This document shows, one piece after another, positions 16,648 through 24,237 of a DNA stretch of 45,532 nucleotides; positions within the stretch are counted from its first letter, which is position 1; each line of letters opens with the position of its first letter. The stretch is taken from positions 1-45,532 of the forward strand of contig JAURWR010000128.1 of NCBI GenBank assembly GCA_030654805.1, given 5' to 3'. This DNA comes from Burkholderiaceae bacterium. GTDB taxonomy: Bacteria > Pseudomonadota > Gammaproteobacteria > Burkholderiales > Burkholderiaceae_C. The notes beneath the pieces are model-generated. The model saw only the letters and a list, made by a program, of their open reading frames with translations, ran no database searches and was not told the DNA's origin. The position numbers were made by a program, and so were the translations under genes.

Positions 16648-17130
16648 ATGAGCGCGACGAGTCGAAAACTGGAGTTTTCTCTTGAGTGGATCGAGGAAGA
16701 CGAGAACACGCAGACAGCCCGGCTGATGCCGACCAGTTCGCGTGCCAAGGCGTGGCTTGACCAACACGGCATGCCTGCTGTCTTGGCGAGGGCCGATGCC
16801 AGCGGCAGGGAAGGTCAACCGCTGCACGAGATTCTTCAGGACCTTCTGGAAGAAGATGCGGACATCGTCGGCACCGAGCGGGCGCCGACCGCTGATTTCG
16901 AGCCGAGCACGTGCGGTGAATTCAGCGTGTCGTTCGAGGACGACCCTGCGGGAAGCAACCGGAAGGTTGCCACGGTGACGGGCCTCACGGAACGGGCACG
17001 CGGTTGGATCAAGTTCCAGGGAGAGAGCTTGCGGTTGCGCGTCTCCAAGGAACGGCGTCCCGGCGAGAGACTCGATGTCGTCCACCAGCGACTTCTGGAG
17101 CAGGATCTGGGGAACGCTGTCCACGTTTGA
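16648..17130 (+). CDS. Hypothetical protein made of two tandem homologous halves
   Basis: A 160-residue acidic soluble protein that I do not recognise. The two halves align with each other: residues 8-70 begin LEFSLEWIEED and end LHEILQDLLEED, and residues 90-153 begin GEFSVSFEDD and end LDVVHQRLLEQD. Shared positions in between include ARL/ATV, a Ser/Thr-x-RA(K/R)xW core (SSRAKAWL and TERARGWI) and a Gly a few residues later. This is an internal duplication of a domain of about 63 residues. An AAAGAAGAG ribosome binding site lies before the ATG at 16648. It is divergent from the DUF3348 operon and shares its upstream region. No signal peptide or membrane segment is present. Confidence 0.7.
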   Translation: MSATSRKLEFSLEWIEEDENTQTARLMPTSSRAKAWLDQHGMPAVLARADASGREGQPLHEILQDLLEEDADIVGTERAPTADFEPSTCGEFSVSFEDDPAGSNRKVATVTGLTERARGWIKFQGESLRLRVSKERRPGERLDVVHQRLLEQDLGNAVHV

Positions 17131-17325
17131 CGGGAAGGGGCAGATGAACGTCGGCGTCATACCGAAGCCCTGCTTCAAGGCGCGGGCTGGAAATCGATCC
17201 ACGATGACGGCTGGTCAGCGCAGACCTCCATTCAGCGGTCTGATCAAGGCTGCGATCACCGGACAGCGGGTGGACCAGGCGCGCCACTGAGGAGCCGGAA
17301 GCTGCGCAGCGCAGCGGGTGTCTGC

Positions 17326-17339
17326 TTGATGCGCATCAA
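17326..17339. promoter_or_regulatory. FNR/ANR-type binding site upstream of hemerythrin gene
   Basis: TTGATGCGCATCAA is a perfect match to the FNR/ANR/DNR consensus TTGAT-N4-ATCAA and is itself a 14-base palindrome. Its centre (17332.5) lies 41.5 bases before a possible transcription start near 17374, with a TAGCCT -10-like hexamer at 17362-17367. That is the spacing of a class II FNR-activated promoter. The hemerythrin ATG follows at 17398. Confidence 0.75.
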
Positions 17340-17397
17340 GAGTCGGCCTGCCACGCAGCGCTAGCCTCTGCCCGTCTGCCGCCTGCATCGGTGCGGC

Positions 17398-17889
17398 ATG
17401 GAGGGAATGTTGAGTACTCTGGAATGGTCACCCGAGCTGTCGCTGGATCTGCCGGTCATGGACCGCACCCACCGCGAATTTGTGGACTTGCTCGCAGCGG
17501 TGGAGCAGGCGCCCGATGCTCAGCTGTTCGCTGCGTGGGACGAACTGATCGAGCACACCGACACTCATTTCGCACGCGAAGACCGCTGGATGCGAGACAC
17601 GGGTTTTTCGATTCCCAATTGCCACAGCGCGCAACACGCGATGGTGATGCAGGTGATCCGCGAAGGTGCGTTGCTGGCACGGGTCGACATCATCCGGTCG
17701 ATGGCGCGCGAGCTGGCGACGTGGTTCCCTGAACATGCGAGGAACATGGATGCGGCGCTGGCGCAGCATCTGACGGCGGTCGGCTACGACGTCTCAAGCG
17801 GCATCATGGCCCAGCCCGAATGCTTGCCGCAGGCCGAGATTCAGGGGTGCGGCTCGGCAGCCTGCACCCCATTGGCCGAACCACAGTAG
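17398..17889 (+). CDS. Bacteriohemerythrin
   Basis: A 163-residue protein with a four-helix hemerythrin fold. Diiron ligands are visible: His in MDRTHREFV, His and Glu in HTDTHFAREDRWM, His in CHSAQHAMVM, and His plus Asp in FPEHARNMDAAL. Hemerythrins bind oxygen and serve for oxygen storage, delivery or sensing. The C-terminus carries a 25-residue tail with three Cys that is not part of the fold. Two starts are possible, ATG at 17398 and ATG at 17407; the GGAGGGA run lies between them and is too close to the second to act well. The FNR-type box upstream suggests induction at low oxygen. Confidence 0.9.
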   Translation: MEGMLSTLEWSPELSLDLPVMDRTHREFVDLLAAVEQAPDAQLFAAWDELIEHTDTHFAREDRWMRDTGFSIPNCHSAQHAMVMQVIREGALLARVDIIRSMARELATWFPEHARNMDAALAQHLTAVGYDVSSGIMAQPECLPQAEIQGCGSAACTPLAEPQ

Positions 17890-17928
17890 AGCGAAGCCAG
17901 TCGAAGCTGCGGCAAATACACTGCGGGC

Positions 17929-18351
17929 ATGCGCACCGTACTCTTGCTGATTGCCCTGGCCGCCACGCTTCCGTCCCTGGCACAGACTCCTGCTCCGCAG
18001 CCCGCACGCATCGACTACGCGTCCGTTGCCGAGGCGCTCAAGGACCTGGAGGCTCGTGACGGGAACGGAACCGTGGTCGCCCATGCGGACGGTTGGATCA
18101 TCGTCAACGAGCCGCTTGCGTCGGCGCAGTGGTCTTTCGCCCCGAGCGGTCACTATGCGTATCCGGCCGTTGTTCGACGCATCATCAAGCGGTCGACCGA
18201 CGGAACGGTCTCGGTCGAAACGGCCAGTGTCTGCGAGGCACCGCAGGCCGAATGCAGCAAGCTGCTGTCGGAGTTCGCCGCCATGAACGATCGCATCACA
18301 CAGGCGGTCAAGGCGCGTGCTCGTCAAGGGTCGACGCCGCCGCCGCGCTGA
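17929..18351 (+). CDS. Secreted hypothetical protein
   Basis: A 140-residue protein with a clear Sec signal peptide: MRTVLLLIALAATLPSLA followed by Q, so signal peptidase I would cut near residue 18. The mature part has a proline-rich start, a helical segment (SVAEALKDLEARDG), a beta-rich middle (TVVAHADGWIIVN, SFAPSGHYAYPAVVRR) and two Cys (VCEAPQAEC) that could form a disulfide in the periplasm. I recognise the general pattern of small periplasmic conserved proteins in Burkholderiales but no function. It follows hemerythrin by 39 bp and may share its transcript. No ribosome binding site of note. Confidence 0.7.
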   Translation: MRTVLLLIALAATLPSLAQTPAPQPARIDYASVAEALKDLEARDGNGTVVAHADGWIIVNEPLASAQWSFAPSGHYAYPAVVRRIIKRSTDGTVSVETASVCEAPQAECSKLLSEFAAMNDRITQAVKARARQGSTPPPR

Positions 18352-18436
18352 GAGAGCGGCCTGCGCCGGGGACTTCAGCAGCGAGCATCAACTGGAGCAG
18401 AATGGCTCGCCTCATTCTGACAACCTGGAGACACCG

Positions 18437-18811
18437 ATGTTCACTCTGGATACCTGCTGCACCCTGGTGCCCTACTTCGAAGTGCAAGACGGTCAGCTGG
18501 CAGCGTTCAAGGCCCTGGGCCCGCAGTTCGTTGCCAAGACCCGCACCGAGTCCGGATGCCGGCATTACACGTTCTCGTTCAGCGGAAGCACCGCCCACTG
18601 CCGTGAGGGCTACGACAACGCGGACGCCGTCCTGGCGCATCTGCAGAATGTCGGCGAACTCCTGGGCGAGGCACTGAAGATCGCCAAGATCCTTCGCCTC
18701 GAAGTGCATGCACCGGCCGCCGAGATCGAAAAGCTGCGGGCCCCGCTGGCCGGACTCAACCCGCAGTTCTTCACCCTCGAAGAAGGCATCCGCCGGGCCA
18801 GCGAGGGCTGA
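18437..18811 (+). CDS. Antibiotic biosynthesis monooxygenase (ABM)-like dimeric alpha-beta barrel protein
   Basis: A 124-residue protein with the pattern of ABM/quinol monooxygenase-like proteins: an initial strand with VPYFEVQDGQLAAFKALG, then TRTESGCRHYTFSFSG, then REGYDNADAVLAHLQNVG. In this family such proteins form dimers and some oxidise quinone-like compounds without a cofactor; the substrate here is unknown. A CTGGAG ribosome binding site lies before the ATG at 18437. It is convergent with zorC, whose stop lies at 18893. The frame is open upstream to 18317, but that part has no domain. Confidence 0.75.
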   Translation: MFTLDTCCTLVPYFEVQDGQLAAFKALGPQFVAKTRTESGCRHYTFSFSGSTAHCREGYDNADAVLAHLQNVGELLGEALKIAKILRLEVHAPAAEIEKLRAPLAGLNPQFFTLEEGIRRASEG

Positions 18812-18892
18812 CCGGCTGCCGCAGCGCAGGCCCGCCGGCGTCCTGCTGGCACGTCGTCCAGCCGCCGTTCACGTCGGCGGGCGCGGCTGGCT

Positions 18893-20647
18893 TCACAAGC
18901 AGCGGTGCCAGCCGGCGCCGGCCACGTGTTCGAAGCCCCAGCCGGTCAGGACGCGTGCAATGCGGTGATCCGTGGCATCGGTGCGCACCCAGAGCCTGCC
19001 GGTTCGTGTCGTTTCGTCTTCGATGTGCAGCGCATGGACGCGCGCCAGCACCTCGAGATCGGCCCGGCTGTAGGGCACGCTGGCGGCCTCCGCAGTCAAC
19101 CAGTGCACGTCTTCGCCGGACGACGTGGTCTGCCGGCCGGGTTCGTCGATGCGACCCAGGGGCTCGGCGCGGCCGAGGCCGAAGCCGACGGTCGAGTCGG
19201 AAAGATCCACGCACGACGCGCCATCCGCTGGCGGCACGCTGCCCGGTCGGACGTTGAACCGATCGCTGATCGCCGCTTCGAACATCTGCTCCCACTGACG
19301 CCACCCGTGCAGGCCGTCCTGATGCGGCAGGGACAGGCTGGGATGACTTTGCCGCAGCGAGTTGTCGGCGTCGGGTGCGAGGGCCACCGGCCGGGACAGG
19401 TCGAATGGATCCGACTCGCGCAGGTCGTAGCCGTGCACCGGTATCGACGGGTCGCTGAACTCCACGATGACAGCGCGGCCCATCCTCATCACCAGGGCCG
19501 TGGCGGCTTCGGTGCCGTCGCTCAGGCAGGTGCCGCAGCCAATGACCCGCTCCGGCCCGAGGCGCGCGCGAGACTGCTTGGCCTGCATCGCGTTGCCGCC
19601 GAACGCGAACTCGATCGTTCGAATCGACTTGACATAGCGTTTCCAGAAGGCCGCTCGCCGTGAGCTCTGGCCGTCGCGCGGTTCGGCAAAGAAGCGATCG
19701 ATCAGCGCGGCCTTGAGCCATTCCGACACCATGCTGCGCACGCCTTCCTTCATGCCGCTCCAGCGAAGCTCGTTCGCGGGCAGCCAGGGGCTCCCCCACC
19801 CGTCGGCGGCAGCGTCGCGCAGTGCTTCGTGCAGCGGAGCCTGCGGCATCTGGTGGTACCGCTCCAGCAGGCAGGCGAGGCCTTCATCCCGCAACGCGGG
19901 AGCGCTGGAAAGCAGGTCGATCAGGCGGGGCAGCAACGTGCGGAACTCTTCGTGGCCGAGCTTCGCGGCTGCCGTCACCTGCTCATGCACGAGCCGGCGC
20001 AGGAACCAAGACGACCCGCTGATGCCGAGCCGTTCGCAGATCGAGTCGACTTCCTCATGGTCGCCGCGCAACAGGTCGGCGACATGACGTTCGCACGGCG
20101 CTTCGCCGAAGAGGTGCCGATGGCAGATCACCGCCTTCACCCAGTCCGGGTTGGCCACCGGGTCCACCGTCTTCGGTGCGCGCTGGCTCAGGTAGTCGCG
20201 TAGCCGCTGCCAGTTCTGGCGTCTGGCAAGGCTGGCGCTCGGTGCGTCGATGTCGCAGTTGAAGTAGCTCCACACCAGACCCTGATAGCAACGGCGATAC
20301 CAGCGGGCATCGTGCAGCCACTGGTCGACGCCCTGGAGCACGGCGTCCAGGCGTGAGCGGTCGTCGAGGAGGCAGGCGCCTTCGGGTCCGACCGGCAGGC
20401 TCAGCCCGAATGCCACCAGGCGTGCGTCCTTCAGCGTTTCGAGGCGCGGTGTCTCCCAGAAGCGCAGCACGGTCTCGTGTTGAAGATCGGCTGCGACCGG
20501 GCGTGCGCTGCCGGACTTGATCCGGCCTTGCAACGCCTCGATCACGGCGTCGAGGTTGCCCGCCTGGGGCATCGCCCGAGCACCCAGGCGCACCGAAGGC
20601 GCCAGCAGCGAGGCGAGGTGATCGACCGCTGTCACGGCAGTGCACAT
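18893..20647 (-). CDS. zorC: ZorC-like EH-signature protein (Zorya defence)
   Basis: A 584-residue soluble protein. The C-terminal half has the EH-signature pattern of Zorya ZorC: AFWKRYVKSIRTIEFAFGG near 333-351, RMGRAVIVEFSD with the signature Glu396, and LPHQDGLHGWRQWEQMF with His442. The N-terminal 320 residues are helical and resemble the ZorC core. Past about 475 there is an extra segment of roughly 110 residues ending GWGFEHVAGAGWHRC, which may be an added module. ZorC is thought to act with ZorD downstream of ZorAB sensing; no ZorD is visible here. Start options are ATG 20647, overlapping zorB by 16 bp, or GTG 20635, which gives the common GTGA 4-bp overlap. Family call is from motifs only. 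Confidence 0.85.
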   Translation of the reverse strand: MCTAVTAVDHLASLLAPSVRLGARAMPQAGNLDAVIEALQGRIKSGSARPVAADLQHETVLRFWETPRLETLKDARLVAFGLSLPVGPEGACLLDDRSRLDAVLQGVDQWLHDARWYRRCYQGLVWSYFNCDIDAPSASLARRQNWQRLRDYLSQRAPKTVDPVANPDWVKAVICHRHLFGEAPCERHVADLLRGDHEEVDSICERLGISGSSWFLRRLVHEQVTAAAKLGHEEFRTLLPRLIDLLSSAPALRDEGLACLLERYHQMPQAPLHEALRDAAADGWGSPWLPANELRWSGMKEGVRSMVSEWLKAALIDRFFAEPRDGQSSRRAAFWKRYVKSIRTIEFAFGGNAMQAKQSRARLGPERVIGCGTCLSDGTEAATALVMRMGRAVIVEFSDPSIPVHGYDLRESDPFDLSRPVALAPDADNSLRQSHPSLSLPHQDGLHGWRQWEQMFEAAISDRFNVRPGSVPPADGASCVDLSDSTVGFGLGRAEPLGRIDEPGRQTTSSGEDVHWLTAEAASVPYSRADLEVLARVHALHIEDETTRTGRLWVRTDATDHRIARVLTGWGFEHVAGAGWHRCL

Positions 20648-21342
20648 TCGCCGAAGGTGCCTGGTTCGCCAGCCGGCGAGGGGCGGTCCTCGCCCATCCC
20701 CAGGAACTCCAGCCTCATCTCCACGCGTCGGCTTTCCTCGTCGCTGGCCTTCGAGGCATTGAAGGAGTAGCCGCCGACGAGAAACAGGTCGCGCACGCTC
20801 TCCTTCTGCAGGTCGGACAGCAGGCTGCTGCTGTGCGTCGCGAACATCGCGCAGAGCACGCGCTGGCTGCGCTGCAGGCTGAGGTTGAGATTGCTCAGGT
20901 ACGAGCCCGTCCGGTCGGCATAGCCTTCGACGACCACCCGCTTCATCACCTTGCGACCGAGGTTCGAGTTCGCCAGATCGATGATCTCGGGAACGAACTG
21001 GCGCAGCACGATCTCCTGTTCGACGGTCAGGTTCGATCTGTTGAATGCGAACCGTGCGCGATCACCGAAATCGATCACGTGACGTGCCCGATCGATCCGG
21101 ATGCCATCGTGGCGGGCGGCCGCCTGGCTCAGCCGGTCGAAGATTTCCTCGACGTCCTTGCGGTGCTGCGCTTCCTGCTGCTCGCGCTCGGTCACGTGGG
21201 TGGTGATGGCAAGCAACGCGACGCCCATCACGACGAGGAAAAGCACCATCAGCGCGGTCATCAGGTCGGCGAACGAGATCCAGAACGGCTTCTCGGCCTC
21301 GTCCTTTGCACCTCGCCTGACCCGGGCTCGCGCAGTGAGCAC
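20632..21342 (-). CDS. zorB: ZorB-like MotB/OmpA stator anchor (Zorya defence)
   Basis: A 236-residue membrane protein starting with GTG at 21342, three bases from the zorA stop. A single membrane helix at about 20-48 begins with FWISFADLMTALM, where Asp26 sits at the ion-carrying position of MotB. A short linker leads to an OmpA domain (about 75-220) with IDFGDRARFAFNRSNL, VVEGYADRTG and SRRVEMRLEF, the peptidoglycan-binding signature. In Zorya, two ZorB subunits sit in a ZorA pentamer, anchor to peptidoglycan and use the ion gradient to drive rotation. The zorA-zorB-zorC order and near-overlap support the call. About 18 residues at the C-terminus are an uncertain tail. Confidence 0.88.
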   Translation of the reverse strand: MLTARARVRRGAKDEAEKPFWISFADLMTALMVLFLVVMGVALLAITTHVTEREQQEAQHRKDVEEIFDRLSQAAARHDGIRIDRARHVIDFGDRARFAFNRSNLTVEQEIVLRQFVPEIIDLANSNLGRKVMKRVVVEGYADRTGSYLSNLNLSLQRSQRVLCAMFATHSSSLLSDLQKESVRDLFLVGGYSFNASKASDEESRRVEMRLEFLGMGEDRPSPAGEPGTFGECALP

Positions 21343-21344
21343 GG

Positions 21345-23156
21345 TCAGTGCCTCTGCGGTGTGACGTTGCCCAGGGTCGCTTCGAGTTCGACGACCGTCG
21401 AGGACAGCAGGCCGACCGCTGTCGACAACTTGGTGTGGAACTCGGTGTTGGCCAGCTCAAGGGTCTTCTTGACGGCGATCGCAAACGCCTGGTGCGCATC
21501 GCCGAGCACCTTGCTCACGCTGTTCAGGTACAGATCCGCATGCTCCTGTGCCTGCCCCAGTCGCTCGGTCGAGAGCTGGATGCGGTCCAGCACGTCGGCG
21601 GTCAGCGAGGCCTCCGTGCGGGCGTGTTCGACCGTGGTGCGCAGCTCGGTCACCAGGTGGCTCACGGCGTCTCGATGGGCGCGGTAATCGTCCAATCCGC
21701 TGCGCATGTCGGCGGCGCTGGCCAGCATCAACCGGGATGCCTCGGCCGTCTGCGCCGACACCACGGCGGCCTGCTCCATGACGCCACTGACGCGGTCGCC
21801 GGCCGTCGCGAAGCTCTGCGAGGCGGTGCTCAGCTGGCTGGCGCCGGAGCTCATCCGGTCGAACGCGGCCGTCGTCATGTGCGTCATGGCATCGACACTG
21901 ACAGCCATCTGAGAGGAGGCGCCTTTCATCTCGGCCAGGGCTCTTGCCAGCAGCTCGGCCATGCTGTCCATGGCCGCCGCCGAGCGATCGGTCATCGCCG
22001 ATTCACGCCGCTGCTGCCCCTCGACCGACAGGCGCTGACTGTCAGCGAGCGTCGCCAGCATCGCTCGCGTCGTCTCCGTCAGATTGGCGGCCATCGCGTC
22101 GCTTGAGTGACGGTTCGTTTCCGAGATCGTCTCGACCAGTGCTCGCACCGCCCGCACGGCGTCCTGCATCGTCTGGCCGGTCTGCTGGTTCAGGTCGTTG
22201 ATGTTCGACACCTGCCCACCCAGCACATCGTTGAGGCGTTCTCCGAAGCGGCCCATCACGTCCTTCAGCAATTGCGAGGTCAACGCGCTCTGATCGCGGG
22301 TGCCGGTCTGCACCGCACTGGCGATCTTCTGCAGAGGTGCCGCGAGGCTGCGTTCGATGCTGGCCGAGATGGCGTTCGCCAGCCCGCTGATCTGGCGGTC
22401 GGTCTGTTCGCGCATCACGCCGGCGATCTCCGCCACCAGGGCGTCCTTGAGCGCCTTGCTCTGGCTTGCCGCGCCTTCGGAAGCCTGGACGAGGCGCGAC
22501 AGGTAGTCCTCGCCCGCGCCGGCATCGAAGCGGGCGTCGATGGCGTGGGCGATGTCTTCGGTGGCGGCGTAGAGCGCCGACAGCAGCAGCTTTTCGAGGA
22601 AGGTCACGACGATGGCGGCCGCGATCGCGCTTGCCGAAATCAGGAAGGCCTGACCCACCGCGTGCATCAGCGATTCGAGGCTGCTGCGCACGGTCGCCGC
22701 GTTCTCGCTGACCTGGAACTGCCGCAGGCCTTCGATCAGACCGGTGAACGTGCCGATGATGCCGATGCCGGTGTAGATGCCGGGCAGGTGCTTGAAGAAC
22801 TCGGTGCGCAGCCGGGCGTCGACGACGCACGGGCCGTTGAAAAATGTTTCCGCCGGCAGCGTCGATCGCACGGCCACCGGCATCGGTTGCCCATCGCGCT
22901 CCTCGCGCTGGACGTGCAACGAGGCCTCGAACTCCTTCCACAGTTGGGCCAGTCGCCGGTCGCGAGCAAAGATCTTTCGCAACTCGCCCGGCGGGGCGCG
23001 GAGCTCGATCCGGCCCATCTCGCGCTGCACGCGGCGAAGTCGGAACCAGTGGATCAGGCCCGGCAGCAGAAAGAGGGCGAGGAACGAGAGCAGCAGCGCG
23101 GCCAACGCGCCGCCAGCAACGAGCAGGTGCAACGGGAGCGAGTACAGGGCAGTCAT
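21345..23156 (-). CDS. zorA: ZorA-like MotA/ExbB channel protein with long tail (Zorya defence)
   Basis: A 603-residue membrane protein with an N-terminal helix at about 8-35, then two more at about 126-145 (IYTGIGIIGTFTGLIEGL, the ZorA/ExbB signature) and 166-195 (GQAFLISASAIAAAIVVTF). Residues from about 210 to 603 form a long helical tail rich in Ala, Ser, Thr and Gln. In Zorya the ZorA tail projects into the cytoplasm and couples rotation or sensing to effectors. It is the first gene of zorA-zorB-zorC. The ATG at 23156 was preferred because the first membrane helix follows it closely; ATG at 23207 would add 17 residues. Neither has a good ribosome binding site. Divergent from the parA gene across about 280 bp. 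Confidence 0.88.
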   Translation of the reverse strand: MTALYSLPLHLLVAGGALAALLLSFLALFLLPGLIHWFRLRRVQREMGRIELRAPPGELRKIFARDRRLAQLWKEFEASLHVQREERDGQPMPVAVRSTLPAETFFNGPCVVDARLRTEFFKHLPGIYTGIGIIGTFTGLIEGLRQFQVSENAATVRSSLESLMHAVGQAFLISASAIAAAIVVTFLEKLLLSALYAATEDIAHAIDARFDAGAGEDYLSRLVQASEGAASQSKALKDALVAEIAGVMREQTDRQISGLANAISASIERSLAAPLQKIASAVQTGTRDQSALTSQLLKDVMGRFGERLNDVLGGQVSNINDLNQQTGQTMQDAVRAVRALVETISETNRHSSDAMAANLTETTRAMLATLADSQRLSVEGQQRRESAMTDRSAAAMDSMAELLARALAEMKGASSQMAVSVDAMTHMTTAAFDRMSSGASQLSTASQSFATAGDRVSGVMEQAAVVSAQTAEASRLMLASAADMRSGLDDYRAHRDAVSHLVTELRTTVEHARTEASLTADVLDRIQLSTERLGQAQEHADLYLNSVSKVLGDAHQAFAIAVKKTLELANTEFHTKLSTAVGLLSSTVVELEATLGNVTPQRH

Positions 23157-23437
23157 CAGTTCGCGGGCGTGGAACCCTGGTCGGAATCGTTCAGGCGCGC
23201 ATGCCATGACATGCGTTTGTCCAGTCGTCCACGTTATGCCGACGCCGCGTGGCCGAACGCCGGAAGTCGAGGGGAACTACCGGTCAGTCGGAGCGACCGG
23301 CTGCGCCGGCGTCGATCTGCCTTTCGGGCCGGCCGATGGGCTGGTGCACAACCTCACCGGCGTTGGAACTGAAATGCTGGCTGCGAGGCTCATGCTGCAG
23401 CGCACAATCTTCGTTTCAGGCGAATCGGAGTGGTGAG
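23157..23437. other. Divergent zorA-parA promoter region
   Basis: About 281 bp (or 230 if zorA starts at 23207) between divergent zorA and parA. It should hold promoters in both directions. I see no FNR box, no clear palindrome and no convincing -10/-35 pair. A GGAG run at 23427-23430 precedes the parA start by 7 bases. Confidence 0.4.
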
Positions 23438-24202
23438 ATGCGACGTGTCGTTTTCAATCAGAAGGGTGGGGTGGGCAAGTCCACCATCACGTGCAATCTG
23501 GCCGCGATCGCCGCGCACCAGGGGCAGCGAACGCTGGTGGTCGACCTCGATCGGCAGGCCAATTCCAGCCGCTACCTGATCGGCGATGCCGCCGACGAAC
23601 CGACTCCGGGCTCCGCCGAGTTCTTCGATGCGACGTTGAAGTTCAGCGTCAGAGCGCCGAGCACGGCCGAATTCATCATCGAAACTCCCTGGGAGAACCT
23701 CCACCTCATGCCCGCCAGCGCGGCGCTCGACGAGTTGCACGGCAAGCTGGAGAGTCGCCACAAGATCTACAAGCTGCGCGACGCGTTGGCTGAACTGGCC
23801 GAGGACTACGACTCGATCTGGATCGACACGCCGCCGGCGCTGAACTTCTACACGCGGTCGGCGTTGATCGCGGCCGAGGGATGCCTGATTCCGTTCGACT
23901 GCGATGATTTCTCGCGCCGCGCGCTTTACGGTTTGCTCGAGAGCATCAAGGAGATCCAGGCGGACCACAACCCGGACCTGCTGATCGAGGGCATCGTGGT
24001 CAATCAGTTCCAGCCCCGGGCCAGCCTGCCGCAGCGCACCGTGCAGGAACTGATCGATGAAGGATTGCCGGTGCTCGAGCCCTACCTGAACGCCAGCGTG
24101 AAGATCAAGGAGTCACACGAGATGGCCTGCCCGATGATCCATCTCGACCCGAGCCACAAGGTGACGCAGCAGTTCGTGGCGCTCTACGAGTCCATGAGGT
24201 GA
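23438..24202 (+). CDS. ParA family ATPase
   Basis: A 254-residue ParA/MinD-type P-loop ATPase. The deviant Walker A motif is NQKGGVGKST with the signature Lys9 and Lys14. Walker A' is VVDLDRQANSS and Walker B is SIWIDTPPAL. C-terminal blocks GIVVNQFQPRASLPQ and KIKESHEMACPMIHLDPSHK are typical. ParA proteins bind DNA non-specifically and position cargo such as plasmids, chromosomes or protein complexes. No parB gene or parS site is next to it, so it is an orphan. It is divergent from zorA. Whether it belongs to the Zorya cassette is open, since orphan ParA genes of this type are widespread in Burkholderiales. GGAG precedes the ATG at 23438; longer upstream starts are unlikely. Confidence 0.92.
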   Translation: MRRVVFNQKGGVGKSTITCNLAAIAAHQGQRTLVVDLDRQANSSRYLIGDAADEPTPGSAEFFDATLKFSVRAPSTAEFIIETPWENLHLMPASAALDELHGKLESRHKIYKLRDALAELAEDYDSIWIDTPPALNFYTRSALIAAEGCLIPFDCDDFSRRALYGLLESIKEIQADHNPDLLIEGIVVNQFQPRASLPQRTVQELIDEGLPVLEPYLNASVKIKESHEMACPMIHLDPSHKVTQQFVALYESMR

Positions 24203-24237
24203 CTTCGCGGGGGGCGCTTCGTTTCGCGCCACGTTGG

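Noticed and set aside
18830-18882. GCCCGCCG/CGGCGGGC inverted repeat between the convergent ABM-like gene and zorC
   Set aside because: The loop is about 37 bases and there is no T-tract; it may be chance in GC-rich sequence rather than a terminator.
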